Shown in pieces: positions 12,401 to 27,400 of a DNA stretch of 64,000 nucleotides. The stretch's first letter is position 1, and each line of letters begins with the position of its first letter. The stretch spans positions 17,519 to 81,518 of the forward strand of contig JAECUM010004367.1 in NCBI GenBank assembly GCA_016617855.1, in the 5' to 3' direction. Position numbers and translations under genes: made by a program. This DNA is from Megalonaias nervosa. Taxonomy: Eukaryota; Mollusca; Bivalvia; Unionida; Unionidae. The notes below the pieces were generated by a model. That model saw nothing but the letters and a program-made list of their open reading frames with translations. It was not told the origin of the DNA and searched no databases.

Positions 12401-15400
12401 TTAGATCTATAGGTTTGAGAGTTATCTTCAGACAAGACATGAACTAATCAAACTACAGCAGTAATATCAAATTGAGAGCTTAGGCCGCCCTCATAATTGT
12501 GTACCCAGTTTGCAATTCCCAAATAAGTGTTGACAGTTAATTTTTCATATCTCCACATTTTGAAGCCATTCATTTTTTATGGATTGGCTTTTGTGTATTT
12601 GGAAATTAGTTAGGTTTACCCTAAATTTTGAATAGATTGTTGATTCCCATTCTTTTTACCCTGTTTTCTCTTTCTCATTTTATACTGATCACAGTTTATA
12701 AGGAAAAACAATGGAGAATTTAATTTAGTTAAGTGAGATCATGATATTTATCCAAGTGTTACACAAGACTCCAAATTGCAGGTGAAATGTCATGTCTGAA
12801 TCTGGCAGAGTGGTGGGAAATAGTGAGAAGCAAGTTAGAGGTCAAATTTTTTAATGGCAAAATAATGTCAATGGTTTCCTAAAGCATAGTTTTTAGGTTT
12901 TGCTAATGGTAAATTAGTCATTGCAAATGGCAGATGAAGTAAGGTGAAAGTCAGCTGCTTAATGATGTTGAAATATGCTGCTAATCGTTAGAGATTTTCC
13001 TACTGAATTGTTTTAGGATATAGATTACACTTACTTGCAACATAAAAAGTAATAAAGTAATAAAAAGTTGTACGTGTCATTTTATTATCATTACTTTAAT
13101 ATCACACATGATATAAATTTGAGAATATTCTAGAAAAGATGGCTGTTACATAAGATAGCACAAAGGTGTTGCTGTCCATTGTAGAATTATATGTACTTTC
13201 CTAACACTGTTTTCATTTATATATGAAAATTTCCAAGACTGTAGGCAAGTTTCTTACTTACCCTTGCTGAATCAGGGATGGCACTGGCTTTTAAAAGGTT
13301 GTCGCCCAAAAAATTTACAACCTTAATATCTTGTTGACAGTTTTTTTTGAAATCTCACCAAGCAAGGAGTCAGTATTTTTGAATGTCTATTAAAGTAGTA
13401 GGCAATAAGAATTTGCAGTTAAGAAAGGGGGTACTTTTTATGATCTAATTTACAGTGTAAAATGAGTCGTGAATAATGTGTATGATGATCTTATTCATTC
13501 AGGAATTAAATGCCCCCATTTGCTGGCATGCTTTCACAAAATAAAACTCTGTCCACCACTTAAGAAATTTATTTTTGCTTGGCTTTGCTATCTTCATTGA
13601 TAGCTTCCTAAATCACCTTACAAAATGATTCACACTTGAACACTATCCTGAAAACTGAAATAATCATGCTTTGCATTTTATATACGAGTAAAATCGGTCT
13701 TCTAAGAACAATGTCACTGTTCAAAAACTTGGCAATAATATTTAACCCTTTGCTTTACATATAAAAATCTAACACTCTTATCTGTGCCTCACATATGACA
13801 TCATAGTCTTACTCCCCAGAAAAAAAAAAAAAAAAACAAACTCTAAAGCAACATCATCTTGCATATCTTGAAGAGTATCTAAATAAGATAATTCTTACTA
13901 CTGCATGTGAGTATTTGTTATCGCTGCTGGATTTCTGCAAGTTGCTATTACTCATCATTTCATGATGAATACATACCAACTTGTGCTTTGAAACGTAAAG
14001 CATTAATATGTAAATACCAGTATGTATTAATTTTGTCAACATACTCAATAAAAGCAGCTTTTAAAATACATTTTGTGAAGATTTTAACAGCCATGCTTAC
14101 ATTATATTGTTCATAATATCAGTCTGGAACCATAAGTGTCATTAGTAACGATTCACTTGTTAAGAAGGATCTAGTTCATTTACAGACCTGCCAACATGTT
14201 TTTGCCACGAGTCTTACAAATATTTGCTGTTAAAATATGGGCTTAAGAATAAAAACACAAATTACGAAAATATGATTTTTTGCTGTGAAATGCAGATACT
14301 GGCTTGTCTATGTTTCATTCAGCTCTTGATTTCATATTAGATTAAGTAGTATATGTCAGGAAACCAGGCTAACTGTGCTGGAGTACCTCAAAAGCTTTAA
14401 ACTGCATATTTTGTGATGCAAAACATCGGCATGATCAAGCTGCTGCTTTTGTGGGGGTATTTTTGTTTTCTTAAATGGCGTCCAATAGGCAAGTGGTGAG
14501 GACAAGGGGAGATTAAATATCTTAAAATGTTTTAATAGTACAGAAGAATAAAATCGAATATTCAGATTCTTGTGGGAAAAGCAGGAAGAGCAACAATTGT
14601 GTTTGGTGGACATCATGTATTGATTTGAGTATGTCACATGGAGCGAAAGATAATTGCCATCGCCACTGCTTTTTTTAAGGATTACATCATGATGAGAGAT
14701 ATCAAGAAGCCAATGAGCTCTGTAGGGATTGTAACTGTAGTTTGTGAAGGTTAAAATAAACTTCACAGAGTTTTGAGTTGAGCATGAAAAATGGCCCAAC
14801 TTGATGGGGAAATATTGACTGCCTTACCGAGATGGTCTTGTTAGGGTTGGCAGGTCTTTATTCATAGATCAGCTTTAATGCATCAGTTCATCATCAGTGA
14901 TTAGCTAAGTAATGTTTTGTCAGCAACAATGCAATTAAACATTAAGGTTATTATATACTTAGAGCTAGAAATATTCAAACTTTCAGTGTTACTAATTATA
15001 GAATTTTCAAGCACAGCTCAGTTGCCTTAAAAAGAACCCCATATTTTCTCAAATTATTCATTCACTTGGCCTTTTTTCTATGCTTGGGCATATTAAAAGG
15101 TTATTACAAATGTTTCAAAGTGTGTAATTGTTATTTGTCATTGGTAATGTGGTTAAGCATAGGGTAACTCTGTCTTATTATACATAAGTGTAATAATAAA
15201 AAAGATCAGCTTACCAAATGATATTTCATTCTATTAAGGAGCTGATCATGAATATAAATATCTACTAATAACTCACTTGTTCTCAAATTTTGTGCTTATC
15301 AAGTTAAAAGTGAAACATGACAATATATGCTTTTTATGCATTTTGATCTTTCAAAAGCTAGTTTTAGTGAGATCCATTGGTCATCATATGTACCTGATCT

Positions 15401-18400
15401 TTAATAACAGCTGGTGGAAAATTGTCGAAGCAAAATGCAATAATTTCTAAATATAGATTGGATTGTAAAGCCTGTCAAAATGCTTTCTTTGGCAAGAAGT
15501 TTGGGTGTTGGAATCCTAGAGGAACTGTGCAATTACATTGTTTTAACTTCTTATGGGTGATTTTATTTAGGGGATTGCAAACTTTGATCAGAAATCACAT
15601 GGTAGGGTTGGGGGTTATTAATTTGATGTAAGGTGTTGGCATAGATAAAGCTTCACATACAGTGATCTGGAAACTGAACCAAAAGTAGTCCACAGTATTT
15701 ACCGATGTGTAACAAATTCCAGATCAGTATCACATGATCATTTTTATCCAACCAGATTACAGAAAAATCATTCACTTCATAGCAGTTGGAATTACATCGT
15801 GTTACAGGGCTCATTAAAGCGATCACAGTTTAAAAAGTCCAGTTTAAAGGACAACTCTCATGTCTCATGATTGTCGTATAACATTGATATAATTTCGTTT
15901 AAATTTTATTGAAATATTACAGTGGTTAATAAAGTGCTGTATAAGTCATATCCATTATTTGATTTGAAACCTTTTGCAATATCTGAAAAATTGCTGAAAT
16001 TTCAGCAAAGTAGTATATAATAACTCATAAATTTCAGTTACATTTCACTAGTGATGCCATTTCTTCATTTATTAGAAGTAAAAATACCATTCATTAGTCA
16101 ACAATTCGAAATCTGCTTGAAAGCTACCTATGACTTAGATAATGAGAAACATTACATTCAGCTACAGAACATCACATCATTCAGCTACAAATACAACTCT
16201 GCCTGTTCTGGTTAAGTTGGTGGATTAAACAAGTATTTGGGCCAGGTTTTCTCTCCAGAGAGGTCACAAGTTAAAGAGGATAGGCTGTGCAAGAAGCAAG
16301 AAAACAAAGGGCAACTAATGTTTACCTCATGGAACTTGTGGGCTATATGATGGGGACATTCTTCCAGTTTGTGTAACCAAATATGTATCTCTTTTTAAGT
16401 TCTAAATTACATATTTTCCAAAAGATAATGCATAAATAAATAAATAAAATCGGATTAAAAAGGGTGGATTGAATGGCAAGTGATATGGGTAGTGTACTGT
16501 TTGTGTAGTGGTGTGCTAATTTTATTTTCTTGCTTTTATTACTTTTATAACCATAAACGAAGTAATAACATAGGGGCTATATTTCGGATCTGATGTTAAT
16601 TTATTTTGGAATATATGCAGGATCATCATGATCTTGGAAGAGTTTGATAACAAGCGAAATGCATGCATGTTACAGATACACTGCCAGGGTGTGCAATTGC
16701 ACAATTCTTGCAAATTTTGTATTAATTTGCTCACTTGGAGAGCAGTGATGTGTGAGAATTCCTGCAAATTAGTTTGCACATATGAAAATGTACTCTGCAC
16801 AATGTACTATTTTCAGTGAATCCTTTACCCATGTAGTGTTTGTCACAGCATAAGTCATGCTAGTTGTGGTATAGTAGCACTTTTTGAGACATGTCTTTTT
16901 TCGGATAGGCAACAGGTTACACATCTGGGTTCTTCAGCTTGGCATAAATGGTTGTTAAACTAAATTTGATTGGTACATTTGGCATGGCCCTGGAACAAGC
17001 AGTCATAGTTTGAACCTTGAATAAAGGAAAGTTTTATAAATGTGTCAGACCTGCCAACTCTTATGATTTTGCCATAAGTCTTAAGAAAATTACCCTTAAA
17101 ATACAGACTTGCCAAAATTACGGAAAAATGATCATTGCCGAAAAATCCGGATAATTGGTTCATCTGTGTTTGATATGGATCTGGGTATCATATTAGAATT
17201 AGTAAAATTGGTCAGGGAACCAGACTAACTTTACAGCAGCACCCCAGGTGCTTTAAACTGCACCTGTTTGTTCATGCGATGTGTCTGCATGATCAAACTG
17301 TTGATTATAGAATTTTTTTAAAAATGGCATCCAGAAAGTGATGCATGTTTTAAGATGAAAGGGAAAATAAGCTTCTAAAAACTATTAATAATCAACACAG
17401 AAGAATGAAAAGGAGTATTCAGATTCAGTGTATCCCCCAGGGGTGTAAAACTGAGGGTAAATAAAACCCCTTGGTGTCAGAACTGGGGTCAGATTAAAAA
17501 TGGGGGGGTCAAAAATGTACCGACAAAGTTTCATCTGACCCATACTTTTTTAACTTGAAATAGGATATTGCAACTTCCACAACATACCCACTCTCTCTCT
17601 CTCTTTCTCAAAAAATACAAATAAACCAACACACACAATTAACACACAAATGCATTTATTAGTTCATTTGCCTTTTAGTTTAAATTTGTACTTTTAACAG
17701 TCTCCTTATAATCTTTTTATAGCAATATTATAGACCAACACATTACATATAAGCCAATACAAAAAGCCAAATAAATCTTTTTAAACCAAATTACAGTTAA
17801 TTTACTGCCTGTGATAACATGTGTACTATCATCGGTTTCATTGAACTTCGTCCTAAAACACATTTATCCAAAAATCAAAGATTCATCTTCTCTTTCATAA
17901 ATTACACTTGAACTTTTAGATCTTTCTTTCATTGCAGCAAAGTTAAAAACCAACAAAATCTGCAATGATCCCTTGACTTTGTAATCCAAATAATGCATTT
18001 GTCTCTGCAAGTTTACTGATTTCATTGTTGTGAAAGAATGTCTCGGGTGATAATGTATTCTACAGATATCTTGTGGCGAACAAGGGCAGATTTTTTAAAA
18101 TTCTTAAACCCTGTCACGAAAGGATTATTCACTTTTGCAGTCTTTGCAATCATGCGATCAGAAGTCACACCAGTAATCCCAATGGATGTGCCGAATTCCA
18201 GTCAAGGGAATTATTTTCTCCATTTTGCATTAAAGTTAGATCCACAGTTACTCTTTTGTGCTCTGCTTCTTTCACTTTCGTGGCTAATGATTCTTAGTGC
18301 ATGCCATTTTAATCTGGAGATCACTTTCTAGTGCAAAAAGCATTGAGGTTAACCATCTGGACGACATCCTTCTGAAGTCAATGGAAATCGCGTGACAGCT

Positions 18401-21400
18401 CGCGAACTTAGGGGAAGCTACTACGTCATAACATTGCCTATGCTAGTCTGGTTCTCTGTTTCGTATGCTCCATATAGCGGAGTTCAATGCAGGGAGCATA
18501 CCAAACAGGGAACCAGACTATGCCTATGCTCGAAGTATACACAGTGCCATCCCTCATCCAAAGCATTGGATATTAAATAAATCTTGATTGCATTTTGCAA
18601 ATCCTTTGCATCAGAAAAACGCACAAATGTGCGAAAAGGGAAACACTGCAGATTCTTGTGAATAAGAGCTGGAAAGGACACAATTATGTTTATTGAATAT
18701 CATGTGCCAATATGAGCATGTCTCGTGGCGGGAGATATGATTGTCGTCGTCATGTGAAATGGATAAAGAATTAGGTCAAGTTGAGAGATAGCAACAAGCC
18801 ATTGAGTTGCATAGAGTTTGAAACTAAAGTTTGTGCAACTGTGGTAAATAAAGTCTACTCGTACTTTCCAAACTTTTCAGTTGAATATAATGTCTATCGT
18901 CGCTGCGTCAAACTTTTACTTATGTTTTACAGCTTTACAATGGCAGTTATTGATATTTTGTTACACCTTACTGAAAATTGGTCAAACTTGCAGAGAAAAA
19001 TGAACTGCCTTACTGAGACGGACTCGTCAGGGTTGGCAGTTCTGATGTGTGTTTAAAATTTTGGGTTCCCGTAAGAAAGCCCCAAATAGCTGATTCCCAT
19101 ATTAGTTTATCTTCAGATACTGGCTGATGAGAGTGATGACAACAGTGATTTTTGAAGTACAAAGGATATTAGAATATTGGAGCTGGGAAGGTGTTAATGG
19201 AGATATTAGTGAATGACTTTGAGCCAGAAAATGGTGTTAAATATGAGTCTGATGTACATAATGGATGGACAAGAATAGACGGCATTCTGGTCAAACTCTT
19301 TTTCAGTGCTATTTTGAAATTAAATCTAGAAAAGGTAGAATACAGGCATGAAGACAATTTAAAGTAGTGTGATTTTCATTTCTTTTCTCAAACAATTTAG
19401 CTCTGCGGGATCTTGTGCTACAAAAGTGTATAGCCCTATAAGGGTTATAAAAGAAAAAAAAACAAATGAAATTAACAAATAAAGATATTTATCTGATCAA
19501 ACAATACATTTTTCTCTGAACAAGGAAACTGGCATTGATGGACTTAAAAACCCTAATAAAAACATACTGGAACGGATGAGAAATCTGGCATAGTAAAGCA
19601 GATTCAAGAAAGTAAAATATGGGCAAGGCTTACATTACTGAAAACTTCAATTTGGATCAAGAAGTATCCAAAAGATAACATTGAGCTGTGGAAAATTGTA
19701 CATAACAGTCATAAAGAATTGTTGTTTCCCATGTAATGTTCAAGCTGGCTAAGCTAGTTATGTATATGCCCTTTCAGACAGCAGACTGACAACTACCATT
19801 CTCACAACCAGTTCAGTAACTATTTATCAAGATTTTATGAAAATTGATCCCAGTACAAGTAGTACTTCAGATGAAGATGAACATAATGTCTGAGTTTCAA
19901 ATGATTCCTCATAAAAGGCTTGTTTTGCCATCTATTGCACATATTTCAAATTCATGCATGGGGAAATCAAGAACTATGCCATGAAATTAATGGGGAGTTT
20001 CCATTTCATTGGGCAATTACATATTTCAATTCCCTGTGTCAGCTTGACAATAAATTGTTTGCACTGGGCCTTGAAAACCATCACTGATAACTCTCCAAGT
20101 TGTGAAAAAAAATGTTTGAATAGCAAGGTATTTCTTTGTTAAGGAGTTGAATTTTTTTTTATTTCATTATGATGTAACATTAATCTGGTGTTTTTATTGT
20201 TCAGAACAAATTACTAACCATGTTGTTTGCTGTGGCACTGGTTTGGTTTGGATTTTGTCTGTTTCTGTTTATAGTTGAATGTAAATCATGCAATCTAACC
20301 ATTCTGAAATTGAAAGCTTTAACTCTCACCAAGCCACTAAAACTGAAATTGATTGTGTTGCCATGTTTTCTAGCATGAAATAGTTCATGCGATACAACGG
20401 ATCCATATTGTTTTAAACTTGTGCATAAGCATAGCCTTTCTCAAAAATATTCATTCACTTGCTGTTAACATTTTAATATCATTCATTGAATTTTGGATGT
20501 TTTCAACATTGTCTGAGTCTTGCAAGTTCTTTTTTTGGAAGTTGAATCATTTGTAAATATTTGTGTTAGAAGTGTTTCCCAGATAACATTACAGTAGGGT
20601 AGATATGGTTGTATATAGCATTTGTAGTATATTAACCTATGTTTAGTTGATAAATGTGGCCTTATCTTGCTAAATGTCCACAGCCTATGAATCGTTATGG
20701 GATGTGGGGTCCCTCCACCTCAAAGGCAATTAATCCTTTATGCCTCCATGGAAAACTGGACCCTTGATCCATCATAGAGCTGATGCTGCAGTTCACTTGT
20801 AAGGTTGCGTCAACTAGGAAGTCATGTCAGTAGCTTATAACATGCATGTCAAAGTTATAAGCCAGTCGATGTTTATACGAGCCTCTTGTTTTCATTTAGG
20901 TCAGTTTGTTATTTTTGCAGTGGAGGTCCTCCAGTGCCATAAACTATTCATCTATTTTGAAACAAGATACACTGTTGAATTATTTTTCCTTTTTAGCTAA
21001 AAAGATGTTGAAGTTTACTATCACATCCAAAGGAACCAATATCTCGCAAGCAAAAAAGAGTTTGAGCACAGAAGGAAAGAAGAATAGTGGATCACTTGAG
21101 GTAGCAATTTTAGCACTGTTAAGATAAAATATATTTCACTGGGCACTTTTCATTTAAATATTGACAGTTGGAGAATTGAGCGTGGTGGAAATGTCAGTGA
21201 AGATCATAACATTAATAGGATGAATCACCAAGAATAACCAGCAGGAGTCAATAGATGGCTATATTTTGCCATATATTTGTACAAGAATCTCAACATACAA
21301 TTCCAGAATTTTGAAAAATTGAATTTTCTACAGCATTTTGTGGAAGTTGATTTGTTTTCTTGTTTATGAATGTCCTATTGACAGTCAATCTTATCCTTGT

Positions 21401-24400
21401 GGATTTTCTTTTATACATCCCCAACCAAATATTGAGGAATCACTCAGAGATGTTACATTTAAACATAAGTAGTAGCCAGGGAAGGCACTATTCAAAAAAT
21501 ATGCTATGGTACTGATTATTTGAACAGTTCATATGAAAATGATAAAGCATTCTAAATTGCATCTAGGGGTGTCTACATTGAAAGTGCCTCCTCTGGATTT
21601 GAAGTATATTTTACTGGAACTGCCCTCATTAGGTCTGTTCATCCAGAGAGATGTCAGGGTACTCCAGTTACTCGCAGTGTGTAGTTTCAACATTTTGTGA
21701 AGAACTTGGCGACATTTCTGCATGCAAAACACTGTCATTAATGTAGACAACATTTAAATTGTCAAGTTGACAAAGTAGGAAAACAATGGTTTTAAAATCT
21801 TGATAAATTCCTTGGATGCAGATTGGAGATCATTTTGCAGGTATGTGAGCAAGTATCTGGCACATTTCAACATATAATGCAAGAAAACTGTATCAAGCTG
21901 ATAGAATCGGAAGCATCTCTGATGTCTAGGGATGGAAACCAACAGTTATTTGTGTTATTGCTGAATTGTCTGTCTCCATTTTGAAGTGATCATGCTGAAT
22001 ATTATAGATTAAAGTTTTTCAATTCAGGACAGAACCATTGGGGGTTGGGGGTCATATAAGAATGTTAGAAGTTCATTTTCATCTTTTCTAAAAGTATGAA
22101 TCTCTTTATCTTGAACAAAAATTTGAAAAAATGCATTTTTTCTTGTAACCTGTTAGTAAGTTAAGTGACTTTTTTTTATATAAACTTAAGCTTGTAACTT
22201 TGTCTAGTCTACAAAACCCAAGGGTCTGAAGTAGTATGCACTCAGTTGGAAATAACAAGTGCATTTTGTCTGCATGGAAATTGACCAGGGTTTTGGGTAC
22301 AAATGGGGATGTTGATTTGAGGAATAAAAGCCTGCACAGCAATACATTTCCACTTGAAGATGCAGCTGTGGATCTGTTATATCTGTTGTGACAGCTACTG
22401 TTTGTACCCTCTTCCCATGCCTCTCCATTTGAGTCATCCTTTAGTTCTTTAACTCCCCCACTTTCACTGCCATAAGTTGCTGTGACTGATCGGTTTTGGT
22501 AGGAATCACCTTGATTAGCATATTGTGAAGACTGCATCAAGCCTCTCGCATGGTGTGCCCAAGTTGATCTGTCTTGTTTATATTTTGAGTGGCAGGGTCA
22601 TTACCAAATAGCAAATCATGATGTCCTGCTGGTCAGAAATGAACTGATATGTGCACCTCAAATTAGGTTTAATACGTTGGTCCTCCCAAATGCTACTCCA
22701 AAATCTGTAAAGGCATTTAAGTGTTTCAACACTACAGGAAGTTATATGAAACAGTCAAAAAGTTTTGATTTTCATGAAAAATTTCCTTACAAGAATTACC
22801 ATTCTTGACCAATAAAGCCTCCAGCTTTCAAGTTTAGAAAAATGATCAAATATGGTCACTGCTACCTCTGCCTTCTCAAAATCTTCTTAACATAATTAGA
22901 CAAAATTAGAAATAATCCTGGCATAATATGGTGCTTTAAAATTTGTACTTGTAATGCCAGTCTATTAAATATGGCTGTCATTGCTAAATATAGAAAATCC
23001 TTATTAAAGTAGCAAAAATCCCAAATATCTTGAATGTGTAAGTTTTTATCACATTCTGATATATGTAAATTAAACATATACTTTAACTGGCTTCAGTGAC
23101 CTTGAGTTTTATGCTAATGTTAATGTACAGTAGCATTATTCAGAATGATTACATTACATTCCCTTGATTAAGGTTATATTTACTTGTATGTGTGACATTA
23201 TTGTATTGTAAGCTGCTCATCCATTACTGTAGAAGGGTATTAATTGCAAATTTCAAATGGAAATGGCAGCTTTTGTGCTGCATATGGTCAGAATTAGCAA
23301 TAAGCAAAATGATTTTTTACCTCAAGTATTTATCCCAGCAATGAATTTTCGAAGAAATATGATGACTTGATAAGAAAAGGAGAGATTAATCCAGCTAAAG
23401 TTACAGATTGACTTGAGTATGGCAAATATATGCAAGTATAGACAAACTACATTTGGAATGCACATTTTATGCACACTAGATGATCAGACTTGATTTTCAT
23501 AAAATTGTAGCACTTAACCAAATTGGTTTAACTTCATGAAACTCTTTGGACTTGAACCTTTTTGTCTGCATGGTTTTACAACCATAAATCTAGTTAAATT
23601 CTTTTGTTTTCAGACAACAAAGAGTAAAAAGTCAACAGAGGTCAAACATCAGTACCCACTCAGAGAAAATCGTGCTACAAATTTTATGGCTTTGGAACCA
23701 CCAGATGATGATCAGTTCCTTTGTATGTATTCTGGGTGTTTTACATTTAAAGAACAATGCCTTATTTTGGTGTGTATAATGGGCACTGCATGATATATAG
23801 TGCACACCCTGATTTTGACCTAGAATGGGTTATAAAAGAAAAAAAAATTCTTAGTTCTGTGTATTATATTACACATGTGGTTAAGACATTTTAAATCTAG
23901 AAAATTTTACTCCATTTTTGTAGTGTGACAGTAGTCATCCATTTTGGATAATGCACTGATTAGCATCTGTTGCATAACATTTGAATTGTTTACAATAAAC
24001 CAGTGCTTAAGTGTTTCTTTGGTCTTTCCTGTCAGTACATGGAACCTAATCGTAACCAATAATTTTGTAAAGATATCGAGAAAAAAATGAAAAACTATAG
24101 GCAGTATTGAAAGTATATCTTTCTGATTTTTGACCCTTAAAAAGGGCTGTTTTAAGGTTAGGGTTGTTGATGGAATTTTGTTTGTTGCAGATTCCACAAA
24201 TTCTCCTTGTCATCATCACTCTAAAAAAGTTGCTGCGTGTTCTTATCTGTCAGTCTTCTCCACTCTCTAGTGGTAAACTCCTTCATTGAACTTCCTTCCA
24301 GAGGTTCTGTAAAAATGTGCTTCTGCATATGCAGTGATGGTTAGTTTGTCTTTCTCAGCATACAAATTTCTTATGTGGCCTGTGTTGACAATTTTCATTC

Positions 24401-27400
24401 AGATTGAACACAGCATGCTCTTTTTTGAAAGTTCATGTTCAGTATTGATACTTACCTGGACAGTAATGACACCTCCAAAATGTATCTTGGTATCCAAGCT
24501 AGAATTTACCCCAGAAATATATCTCTATCCAAGCTAGAATTTGCCAAGGCTAGGCATGTTTAGCAAAGCTTAGCTATCACCAATTACCTTAAAAAAAATT
24601 CACTGCAGGGTTGGAAGTGGACCTCAGAAACCCTAAAATTTTTACATTAGAAACCTAAAAAATAAAATTAAAAAATAAATAAATAAAAAATACTGAAGGA
24701 AACCTAAATTTAATGTGAAACAATACAAATTTGAAAAAATCACAAATGACCCTACACCAACCCCAAAATAATGCTTTTCTGTTGTTTTTTTTTTCATTAG
24801 GCTAGCCTAGCCATTGAGAAAGTGGGCACATTTCTTAGCACTTACAGATATTTATTTTTTAATTGTTTAATAATTTTCTCTTTATTTTTATTTTCATTTT
24901 ATTTATAAGTAAAATCAAAGCATACTTTATAAAATTTTCAATAAATGTTGTGCTCACCACAGAGATAATCTTGTAACTAGCTTGTGTCATGGACTGCACA
25001 CAAAATTTCTAACACCTAGAAAAAAGTTTTAAAAAAATACCCTCAAATTTTCAAACTGAATTTCACTAATAAACCTGACACTGAGTCATTGAAGCATTGT
25101 TCACTGTATAGTTGTAAAGAAATATATAATTCTTTGATGTAAGAAGAGAAATGAAACCAAGAACCAAGTTATTTTCTAAGAAAATATATTTGTAAATTTC
25201 ATAAATTATTTTCTTGTTTTGTTGTACAATGTGTCGGTGTTCCCTTAAAACAGTCACCAAAGTGATGTCCCCAAAATGAACCGTTAATGAGAACATTAAC
25301 ACTGATTATATTCTAAAGATTTTATTTCAGTTCAGCTTTGAATAAAGAAAATGATAAATGGGAACAAGAAATACAGATCAACAGTTATTGAATATTTAAT
25401 ATTTATGAGTATGGTAATTATATTTCTTCCACTGCAGCACATTACTTTGCATAGTATTAAGGTAAATATAACAGTGTAGAACTTGCAGCAAGTTACCAGT
25501 TATAAGTATATGCATTACCGAGTCGCAGAACAAATAAAGCTACACAATAATATGAAAAAAATGAGTTGACTATCATAAGCAATCGAAGAACAAGTATTTG
25601 AAGCTTGTAAGCTTTATTGAATTCTTGAGTTAGGCCAGAAAACAATTTAGTTACAATGTGATGGATTTCATTAGGAGTGCCTTGATCGATCCTTTCGTCA
25701 GACTGAAATGGAAAAAAGTTTTTTTTTGTTTTGTTCTTGTGATAAACATGCTCCTATTCTGAAAAAAGTAATGTTAGGTTTTAGAATGTGTTCTATATAC
25801 AACAAAGTATGGTACTTACTTGTCTTTTAAAATCACAGGTTCTTATACGTAGGTTGATAATTCGTATTCTAATATTTGTTATGTGGACCAAAAAAAAACA
25901 GGTTCAGTCAAAACCATAAAAATGCTGACTGGTTGCCAACAGCATGTTGGACATTTGTCATAAGGTGCCCATAATTCCATACTATTACATGCTAATTAGG
26001 CTGTTTTCACAATAATTTAAGCACCATATGGTCATAAACCATTAGACTGTGTAGCTGTGAAAGCCAGTGTTGTAAGGTGTCTGTGGTTGACAGAGAGAGA
26101 GATAGAGAGAACAGCAGTCTTGATCTGGGTACAATGTTCTTGTGATTATTGATCCACTAACACCCTATGAAGGTATGATCCATTAACACTTGAATTGTCC
26201 AGGGAAAAAAAATACTGGAACTGAAAATGGGTAGCAAATACTTGCCCTATCACCAGATAAGGGGAAGGGTAGCAGTTAATCAAGTACCACCGGATTAACA
26301 CAGCCCAACCGTCTCTTTTAAATTCGTAACTCCAACAAAAGAGCTTAGAATAACGCTCAATATTTGCAAGAACAGTGGGTATTATCACTCAGTCAATATG
26401 AAAAATATGAAAAATAGATTAAATTGCCTAAATGTATCTTTAGAACACCATCGCAAACTTCCATGAGCACATTTACACATCTGAAGCTCACCCTCCTCCA
26501 AGGACAAAAGGAAGGGTATTACACATGTTTATGAGGTGAGAATTGAATTGGGTCTCTTCTTTGTGATGTAGATGTTCTGGAACTTTCCATCTGATGGGTG
26601 TATGAAATTATAAGCTTGGATATGGGCACTATTGTCCTGGAATAGGTAAGGCAGTAATGACAAATATGTAATTACTGCAATTAAACATTGCTTTAAATAA
26701 AATGGATCCAAATTTGAGCAACAGTCACAATGCACTGTAAGCCACAAGATATATTGGTACTGAGTACTGGTTTACTTTTGGACCAGGGAAGAAATATTGC
26801 TTTGAATCAGATCACAATTTTAAACAAAACAGAAGACAAAAATTTATTTTTTGGAGACACAATTTATTTACGGAAGTTGACTATTTTGACTGGCAGATAA
26901 AGACATAATTGAAAAGCACTTGTGTATATATTTTTTTTTTAATTTTTTAACTATTGAAATTTGATTGCATTGTCAAAATGATAGTAGATAAACATAACCC
27001 TCTGGGACAAGAGGTATTCGAGTCCAGGCCAGCAATGTTTTAAATTTCACTTGCCTTGGACAGGAGCTGCCAATAGGTCAGTTGGCAGAGGACTGTTCTT
27101 TTAATTCAAGGGTCATGGTCATGTCCTTGGCTCCCCATTTCCTTCACTTGATGTTAGCTAACAATATGTTAAAAGTGCCACTAAAACCATCCCTTTTCCA
27201 ACCAGCCTTGGGCTTGTGTCTAAACAAAGATTTCTTTCAGCAAGACACGCCATTATGTGCGTTTTAAAATTTCTTTTTTTTTGTTTATAAATTTTCATTT
27301 TATTGAAAGTCTCTTTCTTAAATAAAAACTTTGCAACCAGAATTAACCAAATTAAAATAAAAGATAAATGATAAGAAAACATTTATATATTTCATAAATT

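Larger units (their letters stand above)
17046..19044. mobile_element. TIR family 'CAGACCTGCCAAC', copy 2, with nested insertions
   Basis: The ends CAGACCTGCCAAC and GGTTGGCAGTTCTG are flanked by a perfect 6-bp direct repeat ATGTGT. Without the insertion at 17427-18648 the element is about 780 bp, like the 31403 copy. No transposase was recognised. Six-bp duplications do not fit the commonest superfamilies (TA, TTAA, 3, 8 or 9 bp), so I leave it unassigned. Confidence 0.8.

Noticed and set aside
12781..12836. Additional PRDM9-like exon reading GEMSCLNLAEWWEIV
   Set aside because: Acceptor lacks a pyrimidine tract, donor GTCAAA is poor, and the exit phase does not fit exon 3.
14356..14799. 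147-codon minus-strand ORF as a transposase
   Set aside because: It lies inside a TIR element but the frame is not kept in the other copies and shows no catalytic motif.
22106..22540. 144-codon minus-strand ORF as a gene inside intron 3
   Set aside because: No domain, no splice or promoter context, and a second frame is open in the same place; likely fortuitous.
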